Assembly (NCBI RefSeq): GCF_009914765.1
Contig: NZ_WYDS01000005.1
Span: 1 to 64,000, forward strand
Source: Halodesulfovibrio sp. MK-HDV
GTDB taxonomy: Bacteria > Desulfobacterota > Desulfovibrionia > Desulfovibrionales > Desulfovibrionaceae
Length of the DNA: 64,000 nt
Direction of reading: 5' to 3'
Shown piece by piece: positions 8,939 through 18,591 of this stretch (position 1 is its first letter; each line of letters begins with the position of its first letter). The notes below the pieces were generated by a model. The model ran no database searches. It was not told the DNA's origin and worked only from the letters and a program-made list of their open reading frames with translations. Made by a program: the position numbers and the translations under genes.

Positions 8939-10558
8939 TTACTGATCAGCTTCTTTTTCAAGTGTATTCTCGAGCTGACGATCTGTGTCAGTATCAAGAG
9001 GCTGGTCTAAAGCTGAAGTGTCATCTTTGCGTTCTGCTGCAACATCTTCTTTGATATCGCTAGCAATATCAGATTGCAGACCGTGACCTGTCTCGTTGAT
9101 TATGTTGCTTGTTGTAAGCCCCGGAACCTTGCGGCCGGTTGCGTTGTACAAGGATGCTACAGAGATCATGTAGTCACCGCGAGCGGTAATCAGAGAAGCT
9201 TCTGCAGAAGATAAATCAGACTGTGCATCAAGTACATCAGTGTTGGTACCAACCTGTGCCTGATAGCGTGCTACAGCCATACGGTATGCTTCTTCTGCTG
9301 CGGCAACGGTTTTTTCTGCTACTTTAATACGCTTTGCAGCGGTAATAATATTCAAGTAGCGAGATTTAACTTCAAACGCAGCTTCCTGCCATGTGTTTGC
9401 TTCAGTAGCTTTAACAGAAAGTACGTTCTGCTTTGCGCTGGTTGTTGCAAAGTAGGTGGTACCCCAGGAGAAGAGGCTCCATTCAAGTGTTGCACCGACT
9501 GAAGTGTTGGAAAGAGCCGTCGTATTGTTGTTGCTATCGAATCCGTTAACATCAAAACCGTCACCATTTTTTACATATTCCACATTCGCGAAGATTTGCG
9601 GGTAAAAGTCGCTTGCTGCGAGAGTTACCTGCTCCTGAGAAATCTCAGTTGCCTTACGGGCAATAAGAATGTCAGGGCGGTAATGAGCAGCGGTATCAAG
9701 GCTAACTTCAAGTGGCTGTTCAAACGGGAAATATGCAAGTTCGCCTTCGTATTGAATATGTGCATTAACAGGCAGGTTAAGGAGCGTGTTCAGACGGGCT
9801 TCCTGAATAACAACCGTATTCTGTGCAGAAATGAGGGTGTCTTCAGCTTCAGAAAGCTGTGCTTCAGCACGCAGAACGTCGATACGCGGCTTGAGGCCAA
9901 CATCGTAAAATGCCTGTGCAACTTTTAGCTGAGAAGCAAGACGTTCAACGGAGTCTTTAGCAGACTCAACATTTTCACGTGCTGCCAGCAGGTTAATAAA
10001 GTTCTGTTGAACAAGAAAAATAAGGTTTAATTCTGACAGTCCAAGTGCAAGCTCCTGACTCTGTGCAGTAAGGGCAGCGCTGTTGTAGGTAGCAAGAATA
10101 TTAAAACCAGTAAAAATTGGCTGTGACACTGTCAGAGACCATTGGTATATGTTGTGGTTGTTGAATACACTTTTATCCGAGTAGGAGGCTGTGTATTCAG
10201 TGCTCAAAGCTGGGCCAAAAGCACCACGGGCAGCTTTTCTTGTTTCTTCGGCGCTAGTTGCGCCTCTACGGGCAGCTTCAATGGACGGGTTATCAGCGAG
10301 GGCTTTCAGCACAGCCTTTTTTAGAGTAAAAGTTCCTGAGAATAGGATGCCAGCAGTGTCTTCTGGCTTAATTGCGTTTGAGGCCTGTTTGATTTCAGCA
10401 GCCACAGCAGAGCGTTCAGCCGGGGATGCTTCGCGGTCAATCTTAACATCCTGTGGAACGTCTTCCTGTGAGGTCATCTCTTCTGCATAAACAGGCGCTG
10501 CTATAATGATACTCAGCATTATGAGTAAAAGCAGCTGTTGCCAACGGGGGCATCTCAT
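8939..10558 (-). CDS. TolC-family outer membrane efflux protein
   Basis: This 539-residue protein should form a trimeric outer membrane channel for type I secretion or tripartite efflux. It starts MRCPRWQQLLLLIMLS with a signal peptide ending APVYAEE. Two outer membrane efflux repeats follow: residues about 80-270 (AVLKALADNPSIEAARRGA) and about 290-480 (AHYRPDILIARKATEISQEQ), with helical Ala/Gln-rich segments. The start at 10558 is chosen from AGGAG 9 bases ahead; the frame stays open for 31 more codons upstream, which lack signal-peptide character. No pump genes adjoin it. It is divergent from the tol-pal operon. Confidence 0.88.
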   Translation of the reverse strand: MRCPRWQQLLLLIMLSIIIAAPVYAEEMTSQEDVPQDVKIDREASPAERSAVAAEIKQASNAIKPEDTAGILFSGTFTLKKAVLKALADNPSIEAARRGATSAEETRKAARGAFGPALSTEYTASYSDKSVFNNHNIYQWSLTVSQPIFTGFNILATYNSAALTAQSQELALGLSELNLIFLVQQNFINLLAARENVESAKDSVERLASQLKVAQAFYDVGLKPRIDVLRAEAQLSEAEDTLISAQNTVVIQEARLNTLLNLPVNAHIQYEGELAYFPFEQPLEVSLDTAAHYRPDILIARKATEISQEQVTLAASDFYPQIFANVEYVKNGDGFDVNGFDSNNNTTALSNTSVGATLEWSLFSWGTTYFATTSAKQNVLSVKATEANTWQEAAFEVKSRYLNIITAAKRIKVAEKTVAAAEEAYRMAVARYQAQVGTNTDVLDAQSDLSSAEASLITARGDYMISVASLYNATGRKVPGLTTSNIINETGHGLQSDIASDIKEDVAAERKDDTSALDQPLDTDTDRQLENTLEKEADQ

Positions 10559-11017
10559 GGTCGGGTCTCCTTGCGTTTGTCTCAAAGACTCGCAGCTAGC
10601 ACCATAAAAGAATATTCGACGAAGAATAAACATTTTTAAGAGCTGTTTCAAGGGTAAGGGGATAAAAACACTGATCTATACGTAATATAACGTTGTGTTT
10701 CAGGTATGCTTCCGTGTGTGAGGAGAAGCACTGAATGATCAGGATAATTCCTAAGTAGTTATAGGATTCAAACACTGTTTGAAAAGCTAGTTTCTACTCA
10801 AAATCACGTACTACTGCAAGGCACTTTCGGTTAAAAGCGAAAAACAGGGTGCCTTTTCGCCTGACGCTACTTGAACCTTCACAGAAAAATTCATTCATTT
10901 ATCATTTAATTTAAAAAATATTAGGTGGATATGGAAGAACTTTAAACCGCAAGATATTTAGGGTACAACGCATCAGGCTAAAAATAAAAATATCCGTAAC
11001 ATCAACCGGAGAAATAT
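10559..11017. other. divergent intergenic region tolC-type / tolQ
   Basis: No gene is seen. A hairpin at 10818-10856 pairs AAGGCAC with GTGCCTT and inner TTTCG with CGAAA, ending in TTTT; it may be a weak terminator or leader structure. The last 150 bases are AT-rich and end with a CCGGAG ribosome site for tolQ. Confidence 0.5.
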
Positions 11018-11710
11018 ATGGGCGATACCAACATCTTCATGCTCATCGGGCAAGCGACAATTGTTGTAAAAATTGTACTTGGAATGCTTGCACTTATGTC
11101 CGTCATTAGTTGGACAATTATGTTTAATAAGTGGCTTACACTCAGTTCTGCTAAGAAACGTGCCTCCAAAGGCATTAATGCTTTTCAGGATGCTAAATCG
11201 CTACGCGAAGCTGTTCAGGCCGTAGGCACTGATGCTTCTTCCCCACTCTTTTTCGTAGCACAACAGGGCGTGGATGAATATACACGTCTTCGCGATAACG
11301 TAAATTCTTCAACCGTAATTGCAGACAACGTTCAACGTTCTTTGGAACAGGGCGTGACTATGCAGTCTGCATCTCTTTCCGGCGCATTGCCGTTTCTTGC
11401 GACATGTGCGAACTCAGCACCGTTTATCGGTCTGTTTGGTACTGTATGGGGTATTATGCACGCCTTCCAGACCATCGGTCAGATGAAGTCAGCAGCATTG
11501 GCAGCTGTAGCACCGGGTATTTCCGAAGCATTGGTAGCAACAGCTATCGGCCTTGCTGTGGCAATTCCTGCTGGCATCGGCTACAACATGTTCCTTGGTA
11601 AATTGCAGGACATTGAAGTGCAGCTTAATTCTTTCTCCGGTGTATTTTTGAACCGTGTGCAGCGTGAATTACACACACAGCGTCCAAAACGTACCACCGG
11701 CGAAGGGTAG
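11018..11710 (+). CDS. tolQ: TolQ/MotA/ExbB family inner membrane proton channel
   Basis: TolQ forms, with TolR, the proton-driven motor that energises TolA and keeps the outer membrane attached during division. The 230-residue protein has an N-terminal membrane helix (residues about 12-35, [18 protein letters not shown]), a cytoplasmic segment and two further helices, including [17 protein letters not shown], the conserved signature. It is the first gene of tolQ-tolR-tolA-tolB-pal; the gap to tolR is 5 bases. Its position ahead of tolA, tolB and pal separates it from ExbB or MotA. Confidence 0.94.
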   Translation: MGDTNIFMLIGQATIVVKIVLGMLALMSVISWTIMFNKWLTLSSAKKRASKGINAFQDAKSLREAVQAVGTDASSPLFFVAQQGVDEYTRLRDNVNSSTVIADNVQRSLEQGVTMQSASLSGALPFLATCANSAPFIGLFGTVWGIMHAFQTIGQMKSAALAAVAPGISEALVATAIGLAVAIPAGIGYNMFLGKLQDIEVQLNSFSGVFLNRVQRELHTQRPKRTTGEG

Positions 11711-11715
11711 CACGC

Positions 11716-12141
11716 ATGGCTATATCTATCGGAAATAAAAGAGGCTTTGTGTCTGAAATCAACGTGACGCCTTTTGTAGACGTTATGCTGGTTTTGCTCA
11801 TCATTTTTATGGTGACAGCACCACTCATGACACAGGGGCTGGACGTAGAACTGCCACAAACAGAAACTGTTTCCGCTTTGCCATCAGATAAAGATCATTT
11901 GATACTTACCATCGATAAGAACGGTAAGATGACGCTTGATGACTACGCTGTAACAGAACAGGATCTTCCGGGACATCTGGATCGCCTTGTAAAAAAACAA
12001 AATAAGCAGCTCTTCCTGCGCGCAGATACAAATGTAGCATATGGGAAAGTTGTTAATGCGATGGGCATTATTAAAGGTGCCGGCATCGATAATTTAGGAG
12101 TTCTCGCTGAAACTCCAGAAACCCCGACCGCAAAAAAATAG
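11716..12141 (+). CDS. tolR: TolR/ExbD family protein
   Basis: TolR is the periplasmic, single-helix partner of TolQ. The 141-residue protein carries the family signature [20 protein letters not shown], with the membrane aspartate of the proton path, followed by [14 protein letters not shown] and a periplasmic domain ([18 protein letters not shown]). It lies 5 bases after tolQ and 11 bases before tolA, so translation is probably coupled. Confidence 0.94.
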   Translation: MAISIGNKRGFVSEINVTPFVDVMLVLLIIFMVTAPLMTQGLDVELPQTETVSALPSDKDHLILTIDKNGKMTLDDYAVTEQDLPGHLDRLVKKQNKQLFLRADTNVAYGKVVNAMGIIKGAGIDNLGVLAETPETPTAKK

Positions 12142-12152
12142 GTGTTTGTAAC

Positions 12153-13103
12153 ATGCGCTCCTTGAGTATGTTGTTCTCCCTATGTCTTCATTTAGGGCTT
12201 GTTGTCACAATCCTTTATTGGCCTGTTTCTACTATTAAGGTTCGACTGGATGTGCCTGTGTACAAGGTTAAACTTGTGCAACTGGCCAAAAAATCCAAGA
12301 CCTCTCTACCTAAGCATTCAAAGCCTGTAGTTAAGGAAACAAAGCCTAAAAAGGAAACTCCTGCTAAAGAAATTCCTAAAAAAAGAAGTTCCAAAGAAGG
12401 AAGCCCCGAAAAAGGAAGTTCCTAAAAAAAGAGGCTCCTAAGCAGAAAGTGACAAAGCAGAAGGCACCGGTAAAGGCCAAGCCTAAAGCAAAACCTGTTA
12501 GCGACAAAAAGAAAGATCAGCCCAAAAAAAGCGGTGACCAAAAAAGAAGAAGCCGCAAAAGAAAAAAAGCTGTAAAAAAAAGTTAACACAAAGAAAAAAA
12601 CCGCAAAAAGAAAAAAAGTGAAGAAGAAAACTCCACCGAAACCAACCCCCGAAGATCTTTTGCGGAAAGCGTTGGCATCAACTAAAGCTACTGTGAAAAA
12701 AAACGATCAGAATAAAGTTCGAAATGTCGAAAATGAGCTGGCGGCTTTACAAAAGGCAGTAGAAAAAGAAGATGCTAAAAATGCAGAACAAGGTATTGAA
12801 GGTACACCACAAGATGGTGTTATAGGCAGCATTGAAGATCTATATGCGTTAACAGTTATGGACGCCATTAGACCAAATTGGCGCTACCCAAAGCTTGCCA
12901 CGCGTACCATTCTTGTTGCACAGGTACGGATAATGATTTCGAACGTAGGGGAAATCTTAGACGCCAAGCTCGTAAATTCGTCTGGCCGTCCTGATTTTGA
13001 TTCTTCCACACTGCGGGCAATTTCTGAAACAGAGTCTTTGCCCACCCCTCCAAGTCCTGACCTTACGGAAATTACCCTGAACTTTAACAGTCAGGAAAAA
13101 TAA
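12153..13103 (+). pseudogene. tolA: TolA, reading frame broken at several poly-A runs
   Basis: TolA spans the periplasm from the TolQR motor to Pal and TolB. An N-terminal part (12153-12425) has the membrane helix (SMLFSLCLHLGLVVTILYWP) and the start of a Lys/Pro linker. The C-terminal TolA domain (open from 12576, intact to 13103) contains IEDLYALTVMDAIRPNWRYP and GEILDAKLVNSSGRPDFDS. Between them the PKKEVPKKEAP-type repeat reads on only if one base is dropped from each A7 run at 12378-12384, 12424-12430 and 12524-12530; two more compensating changes are needed at 12562-12568 (A7) and 12574-12581 (A8). Both ends are well conserved, so either the sequence has homopolymer errors or the linker is truly damaged. 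Confidence 0.85.
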
Positions 13104-13119
13104 CTGACACAACGTCTGG

Positions 13120-14472
13120 ATGAATAAAATGAAGCGTATTTATATACTGACATTACTGGTGTGCATGGCTTTTGCCGTAGCAACAACCGCGAATGCCCGT
13201 TCCCTGGAGATTGATATCTACGGGCCGGGACAAAATAGCATTAACCTCATCCAGTCCAAGCCAGTTATTGCACCACAAGCACAGGAAAGTGATCAAACAG
13301 TACAAAGTGCTGCGACTCTTTCTAAGCTTATTAACAACAATCTGTACTACCTGCCGTTTATGAACCTTATGAAGGGTAACACCATTCTTGGTGGCAATAC
13401 GGTAGCTGGTGGTACAGGAAAAGTGATTGATTTTAAAAAGTACCAGCTTGCAAATGTTGACTTACTTGTTACCGAAGTATGGCCGGAAGTGCCAAACGGT
13501 GGTCGCCCAAAAGTTGAACTGCGTGCATTTGAAGTGTTCACGGGCAAGCTGATTCTTGGTAAAGCGTATTCCGAGCTCACACCGGAAAACCTTCCGAACG
13601 TTGCAGACAGATTTTGTTCTGCTTTAATGAAGAAACTAACAGGGCGTGGCGAATTTTTCCTCTCCACACTTGCTTTCGTAAAAAAAGCGAGCCCTGAAAA
13701 GAAAGATATCTGGACAGTCCGACCTTCAGGTCGTGATTTGAACAGACTGACGAATATGTCCGGCCTTGCCATGTCACCAACATGGTCTCCTGATGGTCGG
13801 TACATTCTATTCAGTCATATTGGTAAAAGATACCACTCCATGGGCATTTGGGACCGATTGACCCAGCGAGTGCAAAAAGTTCAATTCCCGGGTAACACCA
13901 TTATTGGCCCTGCTTTTCTGCCTGATAATAAAGTAGCAGTTAGCCTTGCCACCGGTGGTAATCCTGACATATACCTTTTGAACCACCTCTTCAAACGCGA
14001 AAAAACTCTTGTAAAGAACTGGGCAATCGATGTTTCTCCAAACTTCGATGCCTCAGGGAAGAAGATGGTGTTTGTTTCCAGCAGACGCGGAAACCCACAC
14101 ATCTTCCTTAAAGACCTGACGACAGGCAAAGAGACCCGTATTACTCGAAATGGCAAATACAACACCAGCCCGTCTATTTCACCTGACGGAGAACTGGTAG
14201 TATTCGCGCGTAGGACACCGCAAGGCCACAGAATCTTTGCTCTTGACCTCGTCACTAGCAAAGAAAAGCAGATTACCTTCGGACCGGGAGATGACGAAAT
14301 GCCTGACTTCGGTCCCGATGGCTTTTTTGTGGCTTTCTCGTCCAATCGCACTGGCGAATACAAAATATATCTTACCACCCGCCACGGGGGGACTCCAAGG
14401 ATTGTACAGACCGGCTCAGGAGAAGCAACTCTGCCTTCATGGGGCATGGTTCCGGCTGCGTCAGGACGATGA
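13120..14472 (+). CDS. tolB: Tol-Pal system beta-propeller protein TolB
   Basis: TolB is a periplasmic protein that binds Pal and links it to TolA. The 450-residue protein has a signal peptide (YILTLLVCMAFAVATTANA), an N-terminal alpha/beta domain (to about residue 190), then WD40-like propeller blades with repeated SPDG or SPTWSPDG-type turns (MSPTWSPDGRYILFS, SPSISPDGELVVF, PDFGPDGFFVAFSS). It lies 16 bases after tolA. The ribosome site before ATG 13120 is weak; an ATG three codons later is possible. Confidence 0.95.
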   Translation: MNKMKRIYILTLLVCMAFAVATTANARSLEIDIYGPGQNSINLIQSKPVIAPQAQESDQTVQSAATLSKLINNNLYYLPFMNLMKGNTILGGNTVAGGTGKVIDFKKYQLANVDLLVTEVWPEVPNGGRPKVELRAFEVFTGKLILGKAYSELTPENLPNVADRFCSALMKKLTGRGEFFLSTLAFVKKASPEKKDIWTVRPSGRDLNRLTNMSGLAMSPTWSPDGRYILFSHIGKRYHSMGIWDRLTQRVQKVQFPGNTIIGPAFLPDNKVAVSLATGGNPDIYLLNHLFKREKTLVKNWAIDVSPNFDASGKKMVFVSSRRGNPHIFLKDLTTGKETRITRNGKYNTSPSISPDGELVVFARRTPQGHRIFALDLVTSKEKQITFGPGDDEMPDFGPDGFFVAFSSNRTGEYKIYLTTRHGGTPRIVQTGSGEATLPSWGMVPAASGR

Positions 14473-14680
14473 CATTTACATTCAAAGCGTCATCGGACTT
14501 GCCAACGGCCTGAAACCGTGTAAGAAATGGACGGAGTTTTTTGAATTTATAAGAATATAGATATTGTGGCGGTTTGCCATAATATAAGTGTATTCGCGCT
14601 ATTCAATTCGGTTTTAAAATGCTTGTTATAAAAGCGATTCTATCGCCAGAGTCCTTTTTTGCAAACTTTAGGAGGATGCA

Positions 14681-15235
14681 ATGATGAAACGATTCGGTAT
14701 TGCACTGCTGCTCATTCTGGCTATGGCCATGAGCTTCGGTTGTGCTAAAAAACAGGTAGCTGTTACCCCTGAAAATGCCTCTGGCTCCACTGCTGTTGTT
14801 GAAGCACCTGCTGACAACTACAATGATAGTGGTTCCATGACTATGACATCTCAGGTTCAGGAAGGACAGCTCTCAGAAGAAATTACAGCCGCTGCTGTTG
14901 TAATGGCTGACGCTCCAATCTTCTTCGACTTTGATAAATTTGACATTAAGCCTGAGTACCGCACAGTACTCAAGCACAATGCTATGATGCTTAAAAAGTA
15001 CCCTATGATGCGTGTTCTTATTGAAGGCCACACAGACTCACGCGGTACTTCCGAATACAACCTTGCACTTGGTGAACGCCGCGCACGCGCAGTTCAGGAT
15101 TACCTGATCGTTCTCGGTGTACAAGCAACTCAGCTCGAAATCGTTTCTTACGGTGAAGAGCGTGGGGCAGTTCAGGGTTCAAGCGAAGCTGCTTGGGCTA
15201 AGAACCGTCGCGCAGAGTTCAAACTCATCAAGTAA
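14681..15235 (+). CDS. pal: peptidoglycan-associated lipoprotein (Pal/OmpA family)
   Basis: Pal is an outer membrane lipoprotein whose OmpA-like domain grips peptidoglycan. The 184-residue protein has a signal peptide with a lipobox ending SFGC (cysteine near residue 21), a short variable spacer rich in Ser/Thr/Ala and a C-terminal OmpA domain (FFDFDKFDIKPEYRTVLK, GHTDSRGTSEYNLALGERRA). AGGAGG precedes two adjacent ATG codons (14681, 14684); either may be used. It is 208 bases after tolB and is followed by a terminator, so it may also have its own promoter. Confidence 0.94.
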   Translation: MMKRFGIALLLILAMAMSFGCAKKQVAVTPENASGSTAVVEAPADNYNDSGSMTMTSQVQEGQLSEEITAAAVVMADAPIFFDFDKFDIKPEYRTVLKHNAMMLKKYPMMRVLIEGHTDSRGTSEYNLALGERRARAVQDYLIVLGVQATQLEIVSYGEERGAVQGSSEAAWAKNRRAEFKLIK

Positions 15236-15262
15236 TATACCTATTATTTAGTATATTAGTAT

Positions 15263-15292
15263 AAGGCGTTTCCTTCGGGAAACGCCTTTTTT
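15263..15292 (+). terminator. terminator after pal
   Basis: AAGGCGTTTC / GAAACGCCTT with a TTCG-type loop followed by six T residues. Confidence 0.92.
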
Positions 15293-15429
15293 CATGCCCT
15301 CTGTAGCTGCTTCTCCCTTTTTAATGGGTTGGTTACAGCTAAAAATCGAAGAGCGCACAACAAGCTTTGTGTACTTGAAAGAATCTGTGTGCCTAGCGTC
15401 TCAACGCGTTTGCATTGAAGACAGAACGC

Positions 15430-15470
15430 AAAAAAGCCGGCAAAGGAGTAAATCCATTGCCGGCTTTTTT
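15430..15470 (-). terminator. terminator after hypothetical gene at 15502
   Basis: A 14-base stem, AAAAAAGCCGGCAA / TTGCCGGCTTTTTT, lies just past the stop of the minus-strand gene; it can work in both directions. Confidence 0.9.
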
Positions 15471-15501
15471 GCGCTTGAGAAAATATCTGAACGAGAAACG
15501 A

Positions 15502-16017
15502 TTATTGCTTTTTAGCAGTAGTTTCCGTTGCTGTTGCAGCTTCAGTTGCTTTCATCTTTTCGCGAGTCTCTTCGATGTAGCCTTTTACTTTGTCAGACAG
15601 CTTCCACTCTGCGTACATGGAAAGCCAGTTGCCAAAGTCGAGGAAGTTCTGATCAAGCTGAGACTCATGGCCTTCAACCCACATGCTGAACAGATGCATT
15701 TCGAACTGGAAGGTAGTGCTGTTGAAAACACGCTCTGCCATGCCTGCTTTCATGCTGTTACCGTCAAGCTCTCCAGAGATATGCACAATAACTGCTTCGC
15801 GGGAGGTTTCCGGAGTGATTTCTTTGTTGTTAAGTGCATCAGCAAGAGAGTGGATATGTGGCCAATTCTCGCGGATACGCATGTCTGCTTTTTCAGGGAT
15901 ACGTATGAAGAGCTTTTCGTCTTCCTCTTCGCTAATGAAGTAGAAACGTAGCCAGTTCTCAAAAATAAGAACTTCGCTGATAGATTTAACTGCCTTAGAA
16001 AATTCTGTAACCGCCAT
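15502..16017 (-). CDS. conserved-looking protein of unknown function
   Basis: I do not recognise a family for this 171-residue protein. It starts MAVTEFSKAVKSISEVL with AAGGAG 6 bases ahead; the open frame 14 codons upstream lacks such a site. It is acidic, has no signal peptide or membrane helix, and is rich in aromatic residues (FENWLRFYFI, FGNWLSMYAEWKL). The tail is low-complexity Ala/Thr/Lys. The strong ribosome site, codon use like its neighbours and a dedicated terminator support a real gene. It follows the orphan ABC ATPase by 97 bases on the same strand; a functional link is not shown. Confidence 0.7.
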   Translation of the reverse strand: MAVTEFSKAVKSISEVLIFENWLRFYFISEEEDEKLFIRIPEKADMRIRENWPHIHSLADALNNKEITPETSREAVIVHISGELDGNSMKAGMAERVFNSTTFQFEMHLFSMWVEGHESQLDQNFLDFGNWLSMYAEWKLSDKVKGYIEETREKMKATEAATATETTAKKQ

Positions 16018-16114
16018 GTGGCACTCCTTTCTCTGTTTCTCCCCAATGACGGGGTACAAACAACTATGGTCATTGAATGACCATACGTCAAGTGACTTTT
16101 TTCACAATCAGTAT

Positions 16115-17086
16115 CTATGTATATAAGTGACACAATACATGGTGGTTTTTCTCAATTTCCAACCATTGCGGAGTTACTTCTTTACATACAGGCATGACCT
16201 GCTTGCAACGTGGATGAAATGGACATCCCTTAGGTAACGTTAATGGACTTGGAATATCTCCGTCCGGTACGCTGCCAGCACTGCGTCTTTTCGGGACAGG
16301 TGCCGGAATGGCTTCGAGCAGCATTTGAGTGTAGGGATGTAATGCGTTATCAAACAGCGCCTGAGCGCTTGTTAACTCAACAAGGCGTCCAAGGTACATA
16401 ACGGCGATTACGTCGCTCACATGGCCTACAACGGCTAAGTCATGTGATATGAACATGTATGTCAGCCCGAAATCGTTCTGTAGCTCAGTCAAAAGGTTCA
16501 GTACTTGTGCCTGTACCGAAACATCCAATGCAGAAACAGCTTCATCGCAGACAATAAAATCTGGATTTAAAACTAGCGAACGGGCAATAGCGACACGCTG
16601 CCGCTGGCCGCCAGAAAATTCATGCGGGTAACGAGCATAATGTTCAGCACGCATACCAACACGTTCCAATAGCTCTGTAACAACTTTTTTACGGTCAGCA
16701 GAGCTGCCGACTCGATGGACATCCAATGCTTCCTGAATGCTCTTGCCGATACTTTTTCGCGGGTTCAGTGATGATACAGGATCTTGAAAGATCATCTGGA
16801 TGCGTTGCGGTAAGGAACGGGTTGTCTTGTGGCTTCCGTGCCATATGGATTCGCCTTCCAGAAGAACGTCACCGGAAGATGGCGGAAGTAAATGGGCAAC
16901 AATTTTTGCCACCGTGGATTTACCGCAGCCGCTTTCCCCAACCAGTCCTAAAGTTGTGCCTTTTTCGATGGTAAAACTGACATCGTTAACAGCCGTCAGT
17001 TCTCTGGGAGCCGCTGAAAACAAAGGCTGTTCTACGGAAAATTTACGAGTAACATTTTTAAGTTCTAAAAAAGTTGTAATGCTCAT
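16115..17086 (-). CDS. oligopeptide/dipeptide ABC transporter ATP-binding protein (OppF/DppF type)
   Basis: This 323-residue ATPase belongs to the Opp/Dpp/nickel family. It has Walker A GESGCGKST, the signature SGGQRQR, Walker B FIVCDEAVSALD and the C-terminal oligopeptide-transporter extension with the iron-sulfur-type cysteines (PLTLPKGCPFHPRCKQVMPVC). No permease or partner ATPase adjoins it, in contrast to the complete dpp operon at 37.5-43.1 kb. It may supply a distant transporter; the substrate is unknown. Confidence 0.9.
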   Translation of the reverse strand: MSITTFLELKNVTRKFSVEQPLFSAAPRELTAVNDVSFTIEKGTTLGLVGESGCGKSTVAKIVAHLLPPSSGDVLLEGESIWHGSHKTTRSLPQRIQMIFQDPVSSLNPRKSIGKSIQEALDVHRVGSSADRKKVVTELLERVGMRAEHYARYPHEFSGGQRQRVAIARSLVLNPDFIVCDEAVSALDVSVQAQVLNLLTELQNDFGLTYMFISHDLAVVGHVSDVIAVMYLGRLVELTSAQALFDNALHPYTQMLLEAIPAPVPKRRSAGSVPDGDIPSPLTLPKGCPFHPRCKQVMPVCKEVTPQWLEIEKNHHVLCHLYT

Positions 17087-17242
17087 CTCTCCAATACGTT
17101 AGTGTCCAACGGTTTCATAATAACAAAGTGTTACTGAGTTAGCAAAAAACTATCAGTACGACTGATGATTAGAAAACGTGCCCAGAACGCTTTATTGACA
17201 AGGTTTTTGAAATGAGCCACTTTCCACCTCCGAGGAACAAAC

Positions 17243-17515
17243 ATGGCAAAAAAACGTAATAGAAAACCACGTCCACCTTTACCGGCACCAAGCTGGTCAA
17301 GCATGCTGTATGCAAAAATTGAAAAGAAATACATCGGCATGTTCCGCTTTCTGCTCGAAGCACAAGATAACCTCGGCTATGCAACCGTAGTCGATAACTA
17401 TGACTGTGTGCTTAAGATTACCTTCTCGCCGCATCAGGAACGAGAAATGCGCGCGTTCCTCAAAGGAATGCAGCAAACAATTCCATTTGAAGTTTTTGAA
17501 CGACCTGTGGAGTAA
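17243..17515 (+). CDS. DUF4911 domain protein
   Basis: This small 90-residue cytoplasmic protein matches my memory of DUF4911, a family of unknown function common in deltaproteobacteria. It starts with a basic stretch (MAKKRNRKPRPPLP), then a compact domain (IEKKYIGMFRFLLEAQDN, then DCVLKITFSPHQE). The ribosome site is CCTCCGAGGA-type, about 11 bases ahead. It is a single gene followed by repeat copy C, convergent with recR. No partner is evident. Confidence 0.75.
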   Translation: MAKKRNRKPRPPLPAPSWSSMLYAKIEKKYIGMFRFLLEAQDNLGYATVVDNYDCVLKITFSPHQEREMRAFLKGMQQTIPFEVFERPVE

Positions 17516-17562
17516 GCTCCGCAGTTGGTTTTTAGTATATATATGTATGGGTGTGAGTTTAG

Positions 17563-17921
17563 GCCTCCGGCGGTGCTTATCAGTAGATGCCTCTGGCGGC
17601 TTAAGAACCTCGCTCTGCTGTCTTTATCCGTAGAACTCGAAGACTCGTTAACGGCTAAAACTTGCAAGAGGTTCTTAAGAATCTCCAGAAACCTTTATTA
17701 TGCGATAACCGTTTGTTGATTAATTCTTCACGCGGCTTGAATCCACTTACTTGAATAGTAAAAAGGCTGTCCTTCATATGAAGGACAGCCTTTTTTATTT
17801 TACGAAAGGTAGTGGAGCAAAGCCTTGAGGTCACATAAGCAACGGGCGTATCTCGCAGATAAAAGTCTTTGGAGAGTCCAGAGAAGCCTTTCTACAGAAA
17901 GGTTCTTTGGCCGCCGGAGGC
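17563..17921. repeat. symmetric intergenic element, copy C
   Basis: This is a full copy with left end GCCTCCGGCGG (17563) and right end CCGCCGGAGGC (17911-17921). The left arm has CCTTTATTATGCGATAACC and CACGCGGCTT; the centre is an 18-base perfect palindromic hairpin; the right arm has GAAAGGTAGTGGAGCA, AACGGGCGTATCTCGC and GATAAAAGTC. A side repeat TTAAGAACCTC / GAGGTTCTTAA flanks an inner variable segment at about 17601-17680. It lies between convergent DUF4911 and recR. Confidence 0.85.
17760..17795. terminator. central terminator hairpin of copy C
   Basis: Perfect palindrome AAAAAGGCTGTCCTTCAT / ATGAAGGACAGCCTTTTT; works in both directions. Confidence 0.9.
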
Positions 17922-17972
17922 AAGTTCCGCTGACAAGCGCCGTCGGAGACCAATAGCCCGCAGGGCAGCAAG

Positions 17973-18578
17973 CTACAGCTTTTGTCTGTAGTTAAGCGAT
18001 TGCCGCAGCGTTGCTTTGTCCACAAACTGTACGTCTGATCCGAGGGGAATACCTTGCGCGAGCCGGCTGACACTGATGCCAGGAAACTCCCGTTTTACAA
18101 GCTCCTTGATGTAGGAGACGGTGTTTTCCGCTTCAATAGTGGTGCCGAGCGCGAAGATAATCTCGGTAATGGAGCCTTCGAGAAGGCGTGATTTCAATTT
18201 ATCCAGTTCCAGCTGTTCAGGGGTAACGTTTTCAAGCGGCGCAATGAGTCCGCCGATGATAAAGTACTGCCCTTTGTAGAAGCCGCCCTCTTCAAGTGCG
18301 AGCATTGCATCCCATTCCGGCACGATACACAGGGTATCGGTCGAGCGGTTTACGTTGATGCATATGGCGCATGGGTCGGTGTCTGACAATGCGCCGCATC
18401 GATCACAGAGATACAGTTTGTCTCGCAGGTCATGGATATTTTGTCCAAGATCGCGGGTTTGCTTTTCCGGCCACTTGAGCAGCGTCATAGCAAGTCGCTG
18501 TGCAGATTTGGGACCGAGTCCCGGCAGCTTGGAGAGTTGTCCAACTAGAACTTTAAGCGGTTCAGGGAGCTGTTGCAC
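17973..18578 (-). CDS. recR: recombination protein RecR
   Basis: RecR works with RecF and RecO to load RecA at gaps in DNA. The 201-residue protein has the N-terminal helix-hairpin-helix (LSKLPGLGPKSAQRLAM), a C4 zinc finger (CDRCGALSDTDPCAIC) and the Toprim domain (TDTLCIVPEWDAMLALE, ALGTTIEAENTVSYI). Length matches the family. It is the last gene of dnaX-ybaB-recR, a gene order found in many bacteria, 13 bases after ybaB. Confidence 0.96.
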   Translation of the reverse strand: MQQLPEPLKVLVGQLSKLPGLGPKSAQRLAMTLLKWPEKQTRDLGQNIHDLRDKLYLCDRCGALSDTDPCAICINVNRSTDTLCIVPEWDAMLALEEGGFYKGQYFIIGGLIAPLENVTPEQLELDKLKSRLLEGSITEIIFALGTTIEAENTVSYIKELVKREFPGISVSRLAQGIPLGSDVQFVDKATLRQSLNYRQKL

Positions 18579-18591
18579 TGGTAATCCTGAC

